39,141 nt of DNA from IMG/VR virus record IMGVR_UViG_3300002835_000453, positions 1 to 39,141 of that record; one strand, 5' to 3'. The notes under the pieces were generated by a model. The model made no database searches, was not told the DNA's origin, and worked only from the letters and a program-made list of their open reading frames with translations. The translations under genes were made by a program, and so were the position numbers. This stretch comes from a virus. Positions 18,940-28,300 of the stretch are shown piece after piece; position 1 is the stretch's first letter, and every line of letters starts with the position of its first letter.

Positions 18940-20051
18940 TGATTACTAATGACGGAAAGCAGATTATTGCTAAATACATGCTTGGGCAAGCACCTACCTT
19001 TGCTACTCATATTGCTGCTGGGGTAGGTCCAGAAGCATTAATTACTGGTGCCTCTGCATCTATATCTCCTGATAAAAAATCTTTAGATTTTGAGGTTTTT
19101 AGGGTACCCATATTGTCTAGGGGTTTTATTAAAGATGGAGAAGACGAAAAGTTAGTATTTAAAGCACAGATGCCAAATGATCAAAGATATAAGATTACAG
19201 AAATAGGATTGTTTCCTGGTGCAAATAACGTTGTTGCTGGAAGATATGATAGCAAAATGCTTATAACTTTTTCTCCAGGGGAGCCATGGACATACTCAAA
19301 TGGAGTAAGTGCTTCAATTGTTACATACCCAAACATTCCAATTGATCAAGGAAACCTAACAGCAAGTGTTAACTCAAGTACTCCAGAATTTGTTTTTATA
19401 AATTCGGATTCAACTATTTTTGACAACTCTGATAGAAAAAATAAACAAGAGCCGCCAAGGTTTTTAAATAGAGCAATGCTAGCCAATGGGGCAGCAGCAT
19501 ATTTAAATTCAAGTTTTGTTCCACAGGTTGGATCTAGATATTTACAAAACTCAAATGTAAATATTGATTTAAGTCAAAACCTTCCAGATGATGAAATAAA
19601 AATAGCATTTAGCATAATTGGAAGGTATACAAATTCAAATGATACTCCAGATGATATTAGAATACTAGTGGAGTTTGTTAACAATTTACCAAACATTGAA
19701 ACAGAGCCTCCAAAAGCATATGCAGAATTTTCTACAGACTCAGTATCTGTAGCAGAAAATAGATATCAAGTTTTAACTAAAAAAATATCTGATTTTACTA
19801 CAGACCCTACATTTTCTTGGGCTAATATAAACTTAATTAAAATTTATTCATCTATGTCAAATCTAGGGGTAGCAGATAATAATTACTTTTTTCTATTTGA
19901 TGGAATAAGAATAGACAATGTTACTGCAACAAATCCATTATATTCTTTAGTTGGATATAATCTTATAACAACAAATGATAGTTATCCAGTATTAAAAGAA
20001 GAGAATACAAACAACTTTATTGAGTATAGATTTGGTATTGGTGTTTTATAA
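18939..20051 (+). CDS. Putative baseplate or tail-fibre protein
   Basis: A 370-residue protein. The N-terminal about 125 residues (MITNDGKQIIAKYMLGQ, then LDFEVFRVPILSRGF and RYKITEIGLFPG) show the pattern of phage tail-fibre or baseplate-attachment domains, in which a 'YxITEIGL' strand closes a small beta sandwich. The rest (about 130-370) looks like a carbohydrate-binding-module-like jelly roll (INLIKIYSSMSN, YFFLFDGIRIDNV). It probably links a receptor-binding part to the tip. SD AGAGGTG precedes ATG, whose first base is shared with the previous stop. Confidence 0.55.
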   Translation: MITNDGKQIIAKYMLGQAPTFATHIAAGVGPEALITGASASISPDKKSLDFEVFRVPILSRGFIKDGEDEKLVFKAQMPNDQRYKITEIGLFPGANNVVAGRYDSKMLITFSPGEPWTYSNGVSASIVTYPNIPIDQGNLTASVNSSTPEFVFINSDSTIFDNSDRKNKQEPPRFLNRAMLANGAAAYLNSSFVPQVGSRYLQNSNVNIDLSQNLPDDEIKIAFSIIGRYTNSNDTPDDIRILVEFVNNLPNIETEPPKAYAEFSTDSVSVAENRYQVLTKKISDFTTDPTFSWANINLIKIYSSMSNLGVADNNYFFLFDGIRIDNVTATNPLYSLVGYNLITTNDSYPVLKEENTNNFIEYRFGIGVL

Positions 20052-20500
20052 TGCCTAGAGTTATTATTCCAGTAGATAAATTACCATACCCTGGCCAAGA
20101 TGGAAAACATAAAATTAGATTTAGAATAACAACAAAAGACTATAATGAAATTTCTGAGTGGTCTCCAATATTTGTTCTTGATAGTACAGGTCAGGTTGCC
20201 AGTGCAAGTGCCTCATATACATTTGATATCAACACAACAACCTATGGACAAAAAACTATAACACTTTCTTGGGATGATGTAATGCCTTTAACTGATTTAG
20301 AAAATCATGATATATTTATAGACTGGGATCAAACAGGTAACTATACCTTTTTTAAAAGAAACAGTGGAAATAGTATAATTATTAATGCTCCAGTTCTAGC
20401 CGACTATGTTCAAATAAAAGTACAGATGCCTTCATATCCAATACCTCCTTCAGAAGACGATATATATAAATTGTTTGAAACTGAAGTTATAGCCCTATAG
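20051..20500 (+). CDS. Tail protein with fibronectin-III-like domain
   Basis: A 149-residue protein whose first 60 residues (HKIRFRITTKDYNEISEWSP) match the strand pattern of a fibronectin type III-like domain, common on phage tail surfaces where it can bind polysaccharide. A second beta domain follows (about 55-149). It starts one base inside the upstream stop with only a weak SD, so translation is probably coupled. The next gene has its own promoter beginning right at its stop codon. Confidence 0.5.
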   Translation: MPRVIIPVDKLPYPGQDGKHKIRFRITTKDYNEISEWSPIFVLDSTGQVASASASYTFDINTTTYGQKTITLSWDDVMPLTDLENHDIFIDWDQTGNYTFFKRNSGNSIIINAPVLADYVQIKVQMPSYPIPPSEDDIYKLFETEVIAL

Positions 20501-20509
20501 TGATATAAT
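20501..20509 (+). promoter_or_regulatory. Extended -10 promoter, near-leaderless
   Basis: TGATATAAT is a perfect extended -10, with 9 nt to the ATG at 20519 and no SD between. The predicted transcript would start at most 2-3 nt before the start codon. Confidence 0.6.
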
Positions 20510-20518
20510 GGATACAAT

Positions 20519-20941
20519 ATGGCAACTATAAACACTCCTAGTCGTGGTCAACCAATAGACGTAACCCTTCTATCATCGATAGTAGACGCAATTGGAGACC
20601 TTCAAACAACACAAAACACAGCCACCTTTTCTACTATAAATAAAACAAAGGCTGGTACAAGTTCTTTAAAATTTTACGCAGAGGTTCAATCTATATCTAT
20701 CAATAACATTACAACTTCTCCAGAACAAAGTTTTTCATTTTTCTATCCAAGTTTTAATTCCGTCCCAGTTGCAGTTGCTGGAGTTACCAACGTTACAAGC
20801 ACAGTATCTGGTGGTAACGCCGCTACAGTAGTTTTAACATCAGTAACAAGAGACAGGGTAGATGGAATAGTAAAATTCCCATCAGGAAGCACTGGATCTG
20901 TAAATATAGAAATTAACCTTATTGCCATAGGTTTATCATAG
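20519..20941 (+). CDS. Small beta-rich tail-tip protein, possible lectin
   Basis: A 140-residue protein with an N-terminal helix (about 12-32) followed by a beta-rich domain. The segment SFSFFYPSFNSVPVAVAGV resembles the F-x-x-x-F-x-x-x-P-x-V core of H-type-lectin-like tail proteins, suggesting a trimeric receptor-binding knob. It ends the tail gene block, the usual place for a host-range determinant, and has its own near-leaderless promoter, so it can be made in larger amount than the upstream tail genes. The lectin assignment is a pattern match, not proof. Confidence 0.5.
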   Translation: MATINTPSRGQPIDVTLLSSIVDAIGDLQTTQNTATFSTINKTKAGTSSLKFYAEVQSISINNITTSPEQSFSFFYPSFNSVPVAVAGVTNVTSTVSGGNAATVVLTSVTRDRVDGIVKFPSGSTGSVNIEINLIAIGLS

Positions 20942-20943
20942 TC

Positions 20944-20952
20944 TGATATAAT
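20944..20952 (+). promoter_or_regulatory. Extended -10 promoter, leaderless
   Basis: TGATATAAT is followed by exactly 6 nt (TTCAAA) and ATG 20959, with no SD. A -35-like TTGCCA (20922-20927) has a long 19-nt spacer. It starts the replication gene block. Confidence 0.65.
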
Positions 20953-20958
20953 TTCAAA

Positions 20959-21168
20959 ATGGATATAAAAAAAGCCTTGACTTGTAAAAAGTGTTATGGT
21001 AAGATGTTTGTTGATAGGGTATTTTTATCCTATGATCATATAGAATTATATTGTTTAAAGTGTGGGCAAAGAGAGATGTATCATAATGTTAGTTCGTTTG
21101 ATGAGAGAATAAGATGGATAATGAAATTGGAAAAGGCCAGAGCAAAAAAGAATGGCAACATAGTATAG
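20959..21168 (+). CDS. Zinc-ribbon protein
   Basis: A 69-residue protein with Cys9-x2-Cys12 and Cys32-x2-Cys35, a classic zinc ribbon, then a basic helical tail. It is the first gene after the tail block and the first of the early or replication block, a usual spot for small regulators. It probably is translated from a leaderless mRNA. Its last codons contain A-AAA-AAG (21144-21150) in the zero frame, and the next ORF overlaps in the -1 frame, so a longer zinc-ribbon/HTH fusion of about 233 residues may also be made. Target unknown. Confidence 0.7.
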   Translation: MDIKKALTCKKCYGKMFVDRVFLSYDHIELYCLKCGQREMYHNVSSFDERIRWIMKLEKARAKKNGNIV

Positions 21169-21659
21169 AGGCAAGTAAGACTATATTTTTTTTAAATAAA
21201 AATCTAGTTAGAGTTGTTCATTCTAATAGGGCTAGTAATATAGTATATTTATATAATTATGCTCAAGATAAAGATCAATCTATGTTATTGTCTGATTTTA
21301 GAAAACATAGGAAAAGGGCTTTTACAATAGGTAATACAATTAAAATTTTTAGAAAATCTAGAATTCAATTTGAAAGACTTATAAAGGCTCAGTTAATACC
21401 ACCACCTACTGGTGCAACTTTAAATGGTGAAAGAAAGTGGCAAAAGATGTCTTACTATTCAGAAGATGACTTGTTTAATATTCGTGAGGGAATGTGCAAT
21501 ATTCATGTGGGAAGGCCAAGAAAAGATGGACAAATAACAATAGGTAAAAATGTTCCTACTGAAAAGGACTTGCGTTCTTTGATAGGAGATGCTATTATGT
21601 TATATACACAAACTAAAGACGGAGAATTTATCCCCGTCTGGGCAGAGGAAACGTGGTGA
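21114..21659 (+). CDS. Helix-turn-helix-like protein, start uncertain
   Basis: The ORF encodes 181 residues from ATG 21114, but this start has only a poor SD (GAGAG, 21103-21107) and lies 55 nt inside the upstream gene. Reading may instead enter by -1 frameshift at 21144-21150. The segment about 60-110 (TIGNTIKIFRKSRIQFERLIKAQLIPPP, then YYSEDDLFNIREGM) looks like a MerR/excisionase-type winged HTH, in which a helix pair is followed by a 'L-I-P-P-P' wing. It is basic in this region, fitting DNA binding. Possible role: transcription switch or replication origin factor. The family is not certain. Confidence 0.6.
   Translation: MDNEIGKGQSKKEWQHSIEASKTIFFLNKNLVRVVHSNRASNIVYLYNYAQDKDQSMLLSDFRKHRKRAFTIGNTIKIFRKSRIQFERLIKAQLIPPPTGATLNGERKWQKMSYYSEDDLFNIREGMCNIHVGRPRKDGQITIGKNVPTEKDLRSLIGDAIMLYTQTKDGEFIPVWAEETW
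21144..21150 (+). other. Candidate -1 frameshift heptamer (dnaX type)
   Basis: A-AAA-AAG lies in phase as X-XXY-YYZ within the overlap of two ORFs whose relative frame is -1. An SD-like AAAAGG (21131-21136) ends 7 nt upstream, reminiscent of the stimulator at E. coli dnaX. Downstream structure is weak (TATAG/CTATA). Confidence 0.45.
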
Positions 21660-21661
21660 TT

Positions 21662-21862
21662 ATGTCAGATAAAACTAATGTATCGGTAACACTTGGTTAC
21701 ACACTTAATTTAGGAAATTTTCAAAGTCTAAGAGTTGATTTAGGATGTACAGACTTTCTTAGAGAAGGTGAAACAATGGACTCAGCAATGGATCGTGTTT
21801 ACAAATTTGTTGAAGAGCAAGTTATTGCAAAAGTAGACGAGGCTAAGAAAGAATTAGAATAG
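21662..21862 (+). CDS. Small conserved-looking protein, unknown
   Basis: A 66-residue acidic protein. A beta-like N-terminal half (VSVTLGYTLNLGNFQSLRVDLG) is followed by a C-terminal helix (about 37-66) rich in Glu and Lys. An in-frame GTG at 21653 is closer to the SD (AGAGG, 21644-21648), so a product three residues longer is possible; ATG 21662 begins just after the upstream stop (21657-21659). The stop overlaps the next GTG (TAGTG). Similar short proteins occur in phage replication blocks, but I cannot assign a function. Confidence 0.6.
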   Translation: MSDKTNVSVTLGYTLNLGNFQSLRVDLGCTDFLREGETMDSAMDRVYKFVEEQVIAKVDEAKKELE

Positions 21863-22182
21863 TGTCAGAAGAAAAAAAACTAACAAAGAATCAAATTAAG
21901 CATCAGTTTCTTAGTGAGTTTGAAAAACGTTTAAAGCAAAAAGGTTTAGATCATAAACTAAATAGGTATACTGAGCAGTATGCAGCACAAGCATTAATAG
22001 ATTCTTACACCGTTGATGAGTGTTATAAGTTGATGAATTATTATTTTGAAGTTTCTTTAACACCATCATGGCTTTGGTTTAAAAACAATGCTGATAAAAT
22101 ATATAAGGCTAAAAATTTAAGAGATGAAGATAGTAGGGTTAGAATGATTTTAAGGCAACAAGCAAAGGATTGGCTAAAGTAA
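21862..22182 (+). CDS. Helical protein before helicase, possible loader
   Basis: A 106-residue protein that is Lys-rich and nearly all helical, with a hydrophobic aromatic core (YKLMNYYFEVSLTPSWLWF, about 55-73). It starts at GTG 21862 within TAGTG and ends in TAATG with the DnaB helicase ATG, so the two are translationally coupled. Being fused so tightly to the helicase gene is typical for helicase loaders or replisome organisers, but no ATPase motif is present and the role is only suggested by place. Confidence 0.5.
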   Translation: MSEEKKLTKNQIKHQFLSEFEKRLKQKGLDHKLNRYTEQYAAQALIDSYTVDECYKLMNYYFEVSLTPSWLWFKNNADKIYKAKNLRDEDSRVRMILRQQAKDWLK

Positions 22183-23408
22183 TGTCTGCAGATTTAGAAT
22201 CAAAGGTTCTTTCAGCCGTATTGAAAGATAAGCAGATATATGTTTTACTACAGGCAAATCCAGATAGTTTATTTAGAACACATAAAGATGTTTGGGATTT
22301 TATAAAGCAATACAGTGAACAAAATTCTGTAGTGCCATCTATGTCTTTGGTGGTAGAAAAGTTTAAAGACTTTAATCCAGTTGGAGAAATAGGAAATACA
22401 AAATATCATTTAGAAGAATTGAGAACTTCTTTTTTGCAAGATAGTTTAAGCGGAGTCTTGATGTCTACCGCTAAACAATTACAAGACAACAAGCCAAATG
22501 ACGCTTTAAATAATTTAATTGGAAAAACTTCTGAGTTAAAAAAGATTACAGTTAACATTAGAGATATTGATGCTACAGATATAGATGATGCTATTGAACA
22601 TTTTAAACACATAAGGGAGTTAAATGAAAAAGGTAACTACGGTATTAAAACAGGTCTTGCGGGCTTTGATAACTATCTTCCAGCAGGTATTACTCCTGGT
22701 CAGTTTGGCATTCTTCTTGCTTATCCTGCTATTGGTAAGTCTTGGCTTGCACTTTTTATGGCTGTTCAAGCATGGAAAAACGGAAGAAGACCACTAGTTA
22801 TATCTCTTGAAATGACGGAGACTGAAGTTAGAAATCGTGTATATACAATTATGGGTCAAGGAATGTTTTCACATAGAAAGTTAAGTTCTGGAGAAGTTGA
22901 TCCAGACTCTTTAAAACTTTGGGCAGATCAACATATAAAAAATATGCCACCATTTCACATTGTTTCAAATGATGGGGTAGGAGAATTATCTACTTCTGTA
23001 TTAAGAGGAAAGATAGATCAATACTCACCAGACATAGTATTTGTAGATTATATTCAATTGATGCAATCAAATGTTCCAACTGAAAATGAAGTTGTAAAAA
23101 TTAAAAGTATTTCAAGAGAGTTAAAGGTATTGGCTATATCTGCACAGGTTCCTATTGTTGCTATTGCCTCTGCTACTCCAGATGATGCTACTGATATGAA
23201 CAGTGTGCCATCTCTTGGTCAGGTTGCTTGGTCAAAGCAGTTGGCTTATGATGCTGACTGGGTTTTGGCATTGGGTCGTGCTCAGGGTACTACAATTCTA
23301 GAATGTGCTTTTAGAAAGAATAGGCATGGGTTTTGTGGAGATTTTATGATAGATGTTGACTTTGATTCTGGAAGATTTATATATAAGGATTTTGAAGACA
23401 AATCATAA
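22182..23408 (+). CDS. Replicative DNA helicase (DnaB family)
   Basis: A 408-residue DnaB-type helicase that unwinds the replication fork. Residues 1 to about 105 form the helical N-terminal domain and about 135-408 the RecA-like motor. Walker A is AYPAIGKS (180-187), with Ala in place of the first Gly; Walker B is DIVFVD (284-289); the ELK-containing helix and the final Arg/basic loops (ALGRAQGTTILECAFRKNRHG) follow. An upstream TTG (22170) is in frame, but ATG 22182 overlaps the previous stop and gives the natural DnaB start (MSADLESKVLSAVL). It works with the primase encoded just downstream. Confidence 0.9.
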   Translation: MSADLESKVLSAVLKDKQIYVLLQANPDSLFRTHKDVWDFIKQYSEQNSVVPSMSLVVEKFKDFNPVGEIGNTKYHLEELRTSFLQDSLSGVLMSTAKQLQDNKPNDALNNLIGKTSELKKITVNIRDIDATDIDDAIEHFKHIRELNEKGNYGIKTGLAGFDNYLPAGITPGQFGILLAYPAIGKSWLALFMAVQAWKNGRRPLVISLEMTETEVRNRVYTIMGQGMFSHRKLSSGEVDPDSLKLWADQHIKNMPPFHIVSNDGVGELSTSVLRGKIDQYSPDIVFVDYIQLMQSNVPTENEVVKIKSISRELKVLAISAQVPIVAIASATPDDATDMNSVPSLGQVAWSKQLAYDADWVLALGRAQGTTILECAFRKNRHGFCGDFMIDVDFDSGRFIYKDFEDKS

Positions 23409-23416
23409 TCTAACTA

Positions 23417-23422
23417 TATAAT
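23417..23422 (+). promoter_or_regulatory. Leaderless -10 promoter
   Basis: TATAAT is followed by exactly 6 nt (TATTAC) and ATG 23429, with no SD. A TTGAAG (23392-23397) lies 19 nt upstream, which is long for a -35. Confidence 0.55.
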
Positions 23423-23428
23423 TATTAC

Positions 23429-23740
23429 ATGTATAGTCATAAGTCAATAAAAAAATTTGACCTTGAAGGCGAGATCCATGATGATTCTCAAATTGTTAGG
23501 TTAAAACAGCAATACATATTTATGCTTGAGTCCGCTATGAGAAATAACGGATACGTTCCTAGATATGATATTGACACAGACTTTACATTGTCGTATAATG
23601 GTAAAGCATTCAATTTTAGATTATCAGTTTATGGGGTACATGTTGGTAAGGATAGGGCAAAGTGTATAGCAGGAATAGACAAAAACAACCCAGTAATGTT
23701 ACCTACTACTCAGAAGAACAAGTCAAGCGAAGTCTTATAG
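23429..23740 (+). CDS. Small protein of unknown function before primase
   Basis: A 103-residue protein with an N-terminal helix (about 18-40) and a beta-rich C-terminal half (DFTLSYNGKAFNFRLSVYGVHVG). It has no SD and probably is expressed from a leaderless transcript starting next to its ATG. Its 3' end overlaps the primase ORF by 79 nt, unusual for this phage. No family recognised. Confidence 0.6.
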   Translation: MYSHKSIKKFDLEGEIHDDSQIVRLKQQYIFMLESAMRNNGYVPRYDIDTDFTLSYNGKAFNFRLSVYGVHVGKDRAKCIAGIDKNNPVMLPTTQKNKSSEVL

Positions 23741-24618
23741 CCGCTGGCATAGATATTCAATACGAACTAGACAATGACTTAATGATTTTTTGTCCCTTTC
23801 ATAATAACTATAGATCTCCAGCAGGAGAGGTTTCAAAAGAGACAGGAATATTTTGGTGTTTTTCTTGTCAGGAATCTAAAAATTTAATAGAAGTTATTAT
23901 GCAGATTAGTAAAAAATCTTATTTTGAAGTAATGAGATTGATAGATTCAAAAGCAGATAGTAGAAATCTTATAGATCAAATATCAAGTACCCTTGAAAAA
24001 ACAAACACTTTTATACAATATGATTTAGAAGTAATAGAAAGATTACATGAAAATGTTTTTACAAATGTTAGGGCTATGAAATATTTTAACGACAGAGGCA
24101 TAAATAAAGATAGTATTGATAGATATAAGTTAGGATATTCAACAAATCAAGATATGGTAATTATCCCAGTACATTCACCAGATGGAATATGTCTAGGTTT
24201 TGTTGGAAGGTCAATAGAAGGAAAAAGATTTAAAAACTCAGTAGATCTTCCTAAAAGTAAAACTTTGTTTAACCTATTTAGAAATAAAAGAGTAGATAAG
24301 ATATTTGTTGTTGAGTCATCGTTTGATGCTATTAGACTAGAACAGGTCGGTGCTCATGCAGTTGCTACTTTAGGTGCAACAATATCTAAAGAACAAAGAA
24401 AACTATTAAAACAATATTTTAATCAAGTTATTGCATTAGGTGATAATGACGATGCTGGAACTAATATGTCTAACAAACTAATAACCGATCTTGGATCTAG
24501 TAGATGTGTAGTAGCAAAACTTCCAAATGGTGTTAAAGATGTGTCTGATTTGTCTGATAAAGAATTAAAAGATTTTGTTTTAGGGTTTGACAATATAGTC
24601 ATGTCAATGCTACAATAA
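23662..24618 (+). CDS. DNA primase (DnaG type, zinc plus TOPRIM)
   Basis: A 318-residue primase making RNA primers for lagging-strand synthesis. The CHC2-type zinc finger is C44-P-F-H47 with C66-F-S-C69. A central basic region (VIIPVHSPDGICLGFVGRSIEGKRF, about 170-192) matches the RNA-polymerase part of DnaG. The TOPRIM domain shows KIFVVESSFDAI with catalytic E218 and LGDNDDAG (about 258-265). It lacks the C-terminal helicase-binding domain of cellular DnaG. Start: GTG 23662 with SD AAGGA (23648-23652) 9 nt upstream, overlapping the upstream gene deeply. No canonical slippery site was found in the overlap. Confidence 0.88.
   Translation: MYSRNRQKQPSNVTYYSEEQVKRSLIAAGIDIQYELDNDLMIFCPFHNNYRSPAGEVSKETGIFWCFSCQESKNLIEVIMQISKKSYFEVMRLIDSKADSRNLIDQISSTLEKTNTFIQYDLEVIERLHENVFTNVRAMKYFNDRGINKDSIDRYKLGYSTNQDMVIIPVHSPDGICLGFVGRSIEGKRFKNSVDLPKSKTLFNLFRNKRVDKIFVVESSFDAIRLEQVGAHAVATLGATISKEQRKLLKQYFNQVIALGDNDDAGTNMSNKLITDLGSSRCVVAKLPNGVKDVSDLSDKELKDFVLGFDNIVMSMLQ
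24587..24616 (+). promoter_or_regulatory. Strong sigma70-type promoter for the ssDNA-binding gene
   Basis: TTGACA (24587-24592), 18-nt spacer, then TGCTACAAT (24608-24616), a -35 consensus plus extended -10. Predicted start near 24623 gives a roughly 33-nt leader with a short GTCC/GGAC hairpin (24627-24641 region) and an SD (AAGGAG, 24646-24651). It overlaps the primase 3' end. Confidence 0.72.
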
Positions 24619-24655
24619 GGTAAGTCCATTTACAGGACAAACACTAAGGAGAAAT

Positions 24656-25306
24656 ATGGCAATTATAAGAGGGTTAAAAAATATAGAAGCAATTGTTGAT
24701 AAACCAAAATATGATAACAATGGTCCAAAAATTAAGTGGTTAAAACTTGATGATGGACAAAGTGTACAAATTAGGTTCGTTGCAGAATTAGATGCAGACT
24801 CACCACATTATGAAGAAAAGCGTGGATTAAGTCTTGTTGTAAAAGAACACACAAATCCAAAAGACTATAAGCGTAAGGCTATAGACACTGTTGACACAGA
24901 GGGTAGAGACTGGGCAGAAGAAATGCACAGAAAAGATCCAAAGGCTGGATGGGGTGGACGTTTAAGGTTTTACACAAGCGTTCTAGTAGATGATGCAATT
25001 AACGAACCATATGTTGCAATCTGGAGTATGGGAGTTGCTAAGTCAGCAACATTTAATACTATCAGAGAATATGCTTCAGAGTCACAAAGTCTATCAAATA
25101 TGACTTGGAAACTAAAGCGTAGTGGCAAGGGTACAGAAACTACATATACTCTTATTCCACTTAAGCAAGATGCAGAACCATTTGACTGGTCAAAATATGA
25201 ATTTCCAAATATTGAAAATGCATTAAGAAAAGTTCCTTATGCAGAACAAGAAGCATTTTATTTGGGCTTTGATAATCCAGCAACATCTGCAGCAGCAGAG
25301 TGGTAA
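24656..25306 (+). CDS. ssDNA-binding protein, phage replisome type
   Basis: A 216-residue protein placed between primase and polymerase. The N-terminal region (IKWLKLDDGQSVQIRFVAEL, about 22-42) has the 'K-L-x-D-G-x-x-x-x-I-R-F' pattern of phage OB-fold ssDNA-binding proteins of gp32 type. A middle segment (YVAIWSMGVAKSATFNTIREY, about 118-138) and TWKLKRSGKGTETTYTLIPL follow. The C-terminus is acidic only weakly (FDNPATSAAAEW). Codon use is CGT- and C-rich compared with neighbours, and it has a strong promoter, both fitting an abundant protein. It differs from the SSB at 38256. Identity is by pattern and context. Confidence 0.68.
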   Translation: MAIIRGLKNIEAIVDKPKYDNNGPKIKWLKLDDGQSVQIRFVAELDADSPHYEEKRGLSLVVKEHTNPKDYKRKAIDTVDTEGRDWAEEMHRKDPKAGWGGRLRFYTSVLVDDAINEPYVAIWSMGVAKSATFNTIREYASESQSLSNMTWKLKRSGKGTETTYTLIPLKQDAEPFDWSKYEFPNIENALRKVPYAEQEAFYLGFDNPATSAAAEW

Positions 25307-25333
25307 GAGAAAGATAATCTGAAGGGCTATGGT

Positions 25334-28300
25334 TTGAATTACGTTCCACTACACGTTCATACACACTATTCATTAATGGATGGTGTTGCAACTCCAGAAG
25401 AGTATTGCAAACGTGCAAAACAAAACGGCATGACAGCCATAGCCATTACAGATCATGGTGCACTATCTGGACATCGTCCAATGTATCGTGCAGCAAAAGC
25501 CGAGGGTATAAAGCCAATTCTTGGTATAGAAGGATATATTACTCATGATAGATTTGATAGAAGAGATAAAGCAGAAAGAGGAGATAATCCCTTAGACTTG
25601 GTTTATAACCACATTGTTATTCTTGCTAAGAATCAACAAGGATTAGAAAACTTAAATAGATTAAATGAAATAGGTTGGACAGAAGGGTTTTATAAAAAAC
25701 CTAGAATTGATTTTGAAGTATTAGAAAAATATAAAGATGGTTTGATTGTTTTATCAGCCTGTATGTCTGGATTAATTGCTAAAGCGTTAGAGCATAAAGA
25801 ATATGCAGAAGCAAAAAGATTATTAACTTGGTTTAAAAATACATTTGGTGATGATTTCTATGTAGAGGTTATGCCACATAATTCAAAAGAATTAAATAAT
25901 GAACTACTTGAGATTGCAGACAGCATGGACATTAAATCTGTTGTTACGCCAGACTGTCATCATTCTACAGTTGATCAAAAGGTTGTTCAAGAAATTATGC
26001 TTCTTTTAAATACACATGCAAAACTTGATAAAGAAGCAAGGTTTGAAAAATCTCAAAAGATAGATGATATTATGAAACGTCTTGACTACCTGTATGGTGC
26101 AGATAGACCTATGTCATTTAGATCATTTGATATTCATCTTCTTTCATATGAAGAGATGAAACAACAGATGAATATGCAGGGTATAAAGAGAGAAGATATC
26201 TATACTAATTCACTAGAGATAGCAGATAAGATAGAAGAATATGATATTAAATCTGGATTAGACTTACTACCAACAAAAATAGATGACCCTCATATGGGCT
26301 TAGTAGATTTGGTATTAAAAGGTTTAACTGAAAAAGGTTTATATGATAAGCCAGAATATAGAGAAAGAATGCAAGAAGAGTTAGATATTATTAAAGATAA
26401 AAACTTTTCCCCATATTTTTTGATTGTAAGCAATATGCTTAATTGGGCAAAGAGTCAAGGAATTCTAGTAGGACCTGGCCGTGGTTCAGCAGCAGGATCT
26501 TTAGTTTGCTACGCACTTGGAATCACAGATGTTGATCCACTTAAATATGGTTTATTGTTTTTTAGATTTGTTAATCCAGAACGTAATGATTTTCCAGATA
26601 TTGATTCCGATATTGCTGACTCAAGACGTGATGAGTTAAAGGGATATTTAGAAGAAGAGTATAAAAACGTTGCATCTATTGCTACATTTTTAGAGTTTAG
26701 AGGAAAAGGAATTGTTAGAGATGTTTCTAGAGCATTTAACATACCTTTATCTGATGTAAATAAAGTTTTAAAAAATGTAGATGATTGGGATGAATTTACC
26801 TCAAGTAAAAATGCACAATGGTTTAGAATGAAGTATCCAGAAGTAGTTAAGTATGGAGAGCAACTTCGTGGACGTATTCGTGGGACTGGTATTCATGCTG
26901 CTGGTGTTGTAACTGCAAAAGACTCTATCTTTAAATACGCACCTATGGAAACTAGAGTGGCACCAGGAAGTAAGGATCGTATACCAGTTGTTGCTGTAGA
27001 TATGAACGAAGCAGCAGATATTGGATTGATTAAACTAGATGTTCTAGGACTAAAAACATTAACTGTTATTGATGAAACAATTAAAACTATTAAACAAAGA
27101 CACAAGGTAGATATTAAATTAAATAGTATTGATCTTAATGATAAAAAAGTTTATGAAATGCTTTCAGATGGAAGAACAAAGGGGGTCTTTCAATGTGAAG
27201 CAACTCCATATACAAACTTACTAGTAAAAATGGGTGTGTCTAACCTAGACGAATTAGCAGCATCTAACGCACTTGTAAGACCAGGTGCTATGAATACTAT
27301 TGGTAAAACATATCTTGCAAGAAAGCATGGAAAAACAATTACAGAATATATTCATCCTATTATGCAAGAGTTTACAAAAGATACATATGGTTGTGTTTTA
27401 TATCAAGAGCAGGTTATGCAGGCTTGCGTTTATCTTGGTGGAATGAGTATGGCAGAAGCAGATAAGGTTAGAAAGATTATTGGTAAAAAGAAAGATGCTA
27501 AAGAATTTGACGAGTTTAAGGATAGATTCGTAGTTGGTGCATCAAAACATGTTACCCCATTTAAAGCAGAGGCCCTATGGCATGATTTTGAGGCTCACGC
27601 AGGCTACTCCTTTAACAAGTCACATGCCGTTGCTTATTCAATGCTTTCATATTGGACTGCATGGTTAAAATATTATTATCCAATTGAGTTTATGTATTGT
27701 TTGTTAAAAAATGAACAAGACAAAGATGCAAGAACAGAATATTTAATTGAAGCAAAAAAAATGGGTATATCGGTAAAACTTCCACACGTTAATGAATCAG
27801 ATTCTGATTTTACAATTGAGGGTAAGGGAATTCGTGTTGGACTATCTTCAATTAAATGGATATCAGATCTAGTTGCGTCAAAAATCATAGCACGCAGACC
27901 ATATACTTCTTATGAAGAGTTTACAAGTCTTGCTTCTAAAAAAGGAAGTTCAATTAACATTAGAGCAGTTCAGGCTTTAAACGCTATTGGTGCTTTAGCA
28001 TTTCCAGATAACTTAAGACAAGAAAGTGTTGTAAAAGAAAATCTTTATGAATACTTAAACCTTCCAGAGTTTACGACAAGTGTTCCACCGCACTATTACG
28101 CTTATATAGATGATATTGAAGATTTTGATGAAACAGATGTTCACATTATTATGGGTGTTGTCAAAAATATTAAACGTGGCAAGGGATGGTCAAGAATAGA
28201 AATAATGGATGCTACAGGAATGCTTGGAGTATTTGATGAAGAAGATACTAAAATAGAGCAAGGCAAGACTTATTTATTTTTAGTTGGAGCAAATAGAATT

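Noticed and set aside
21653-21664. GTG 21653 as the start of the 66-69 residue gene
   Set aside because: It is possible since SD spacing fits GTG, but ATG 21662 directly follows the previous stop and is a stronger codon; the difference is three residues.
23662-23740. Possible -1 frameshift between the 103-residue gene and primase
   Set aside because: The overlap and relative -1 frame fit, but no X-XXY-YYZ heptamer is in phase (closest C-AAA-AAC). A GTG with SD AAGGA 9 nt upstream explains primase translation.
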